From Antitrichia curtipendula (Eukaryota > Streptophyta > Bryopsida > Hypnales > Leucodontaceae), in the NCBI GenBank assembly GCA_951230915.1, contig OX579635.1:41106001-41170000 (forward strand): a stretch of DNA of 64,000 nt, given 5' to 3'. How positions within the stretch are numbered: the stretch's first letter is position 1; every line of letters begins with the position of its first letter. A program made the translations under genes and the position numbers. Below are positions 63,868 through 64,000 of this stretch, piece after piece. Below the pieces are notes generated by a model, which made no database searches, was not told the origin of the DNA, and saw only the letters and a program-made list of their open reading frames with translations.

Positions 63868-64000
63868 CAAGTGTTAAAATCAAGTAAAGGCACATTCATT
63901 GTCGCATGCAGAATCGGCCCTTGAATATGCACAATCACATAACATTCAAGAGCCTTCAGAGAGGCTGCCTTTGCCTCTCTGAAGTCTTCATCCACGAAAT

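Overview
The window is nuclear DNA from a land plant, most likely a seed-free one (bryophyte- or lycophyte-grade). The support is: spliceosomal introns throughout; plant-type telomere motifs (CCCTAAA); plant genes such as AXR4 and tocopherol cyclase; a Tctex-type dynein light chain, a family expected only where sperm are flagellated; and a nuclear, 20-exon class A penicillin-binding protein, which in plants belongs to the chloroplast peptidoglycan pathway kept by mosses and some other seed-free lineages. I cannot name the species.

Layout. Positions 1-22,000 are AT-rich and almost gene-free. They hold foldback elements, a gag remnant, a decayed LINE, microsatellites and one doubtful AT-rich gene. 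Six well-supported genes follow, and I reconstructed each exon by exon with phases checked: panB/KPHMT (+, 22,506-25,557), the Tctex-type dynein light chain (+, 26,705-28,082), AXR4 (-, 28,214-30,461), tocopherol cyclase VTE1 (-, 34,714-37,548), a 16-exon SDR-MDR fusion oxidoreductase of the NQR type (-, 39,994-47,758) and the class A PBP (+, 49,150-56,246). From 56,300 to 62,500 there are again repeats, and an F-box/kelch-like coding segment lies on the minus strand at 62,620-63,265.

The genes do not form one pathway. Several probably act in organelles: pantothenate synthesis in mitochondria, tocopherol synthesis and wall synthesis in plastids. AXR4 is an ER accessory factor of auxin carriers. 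The dynein light chain belongs to cilia.

Two genome-level themes stand out. First, miniature inverted-repeat elements are very dense; they include TTAA-flanked elements with CCC...GGG termini, TA-flanked Stowaway-type elements and a perfect 79-bp-arm hairpin. Second, local tandem duplications repeatedly straddle gene parts: the AXR4 start codon, the panB exon 2 donor, the VTE1 stop codon, the VTE1 upstream region, and PBP exon 2, which survives as a frameshifted pseudo-exon. No rRNA, tRNA or CRISPR array was seen.
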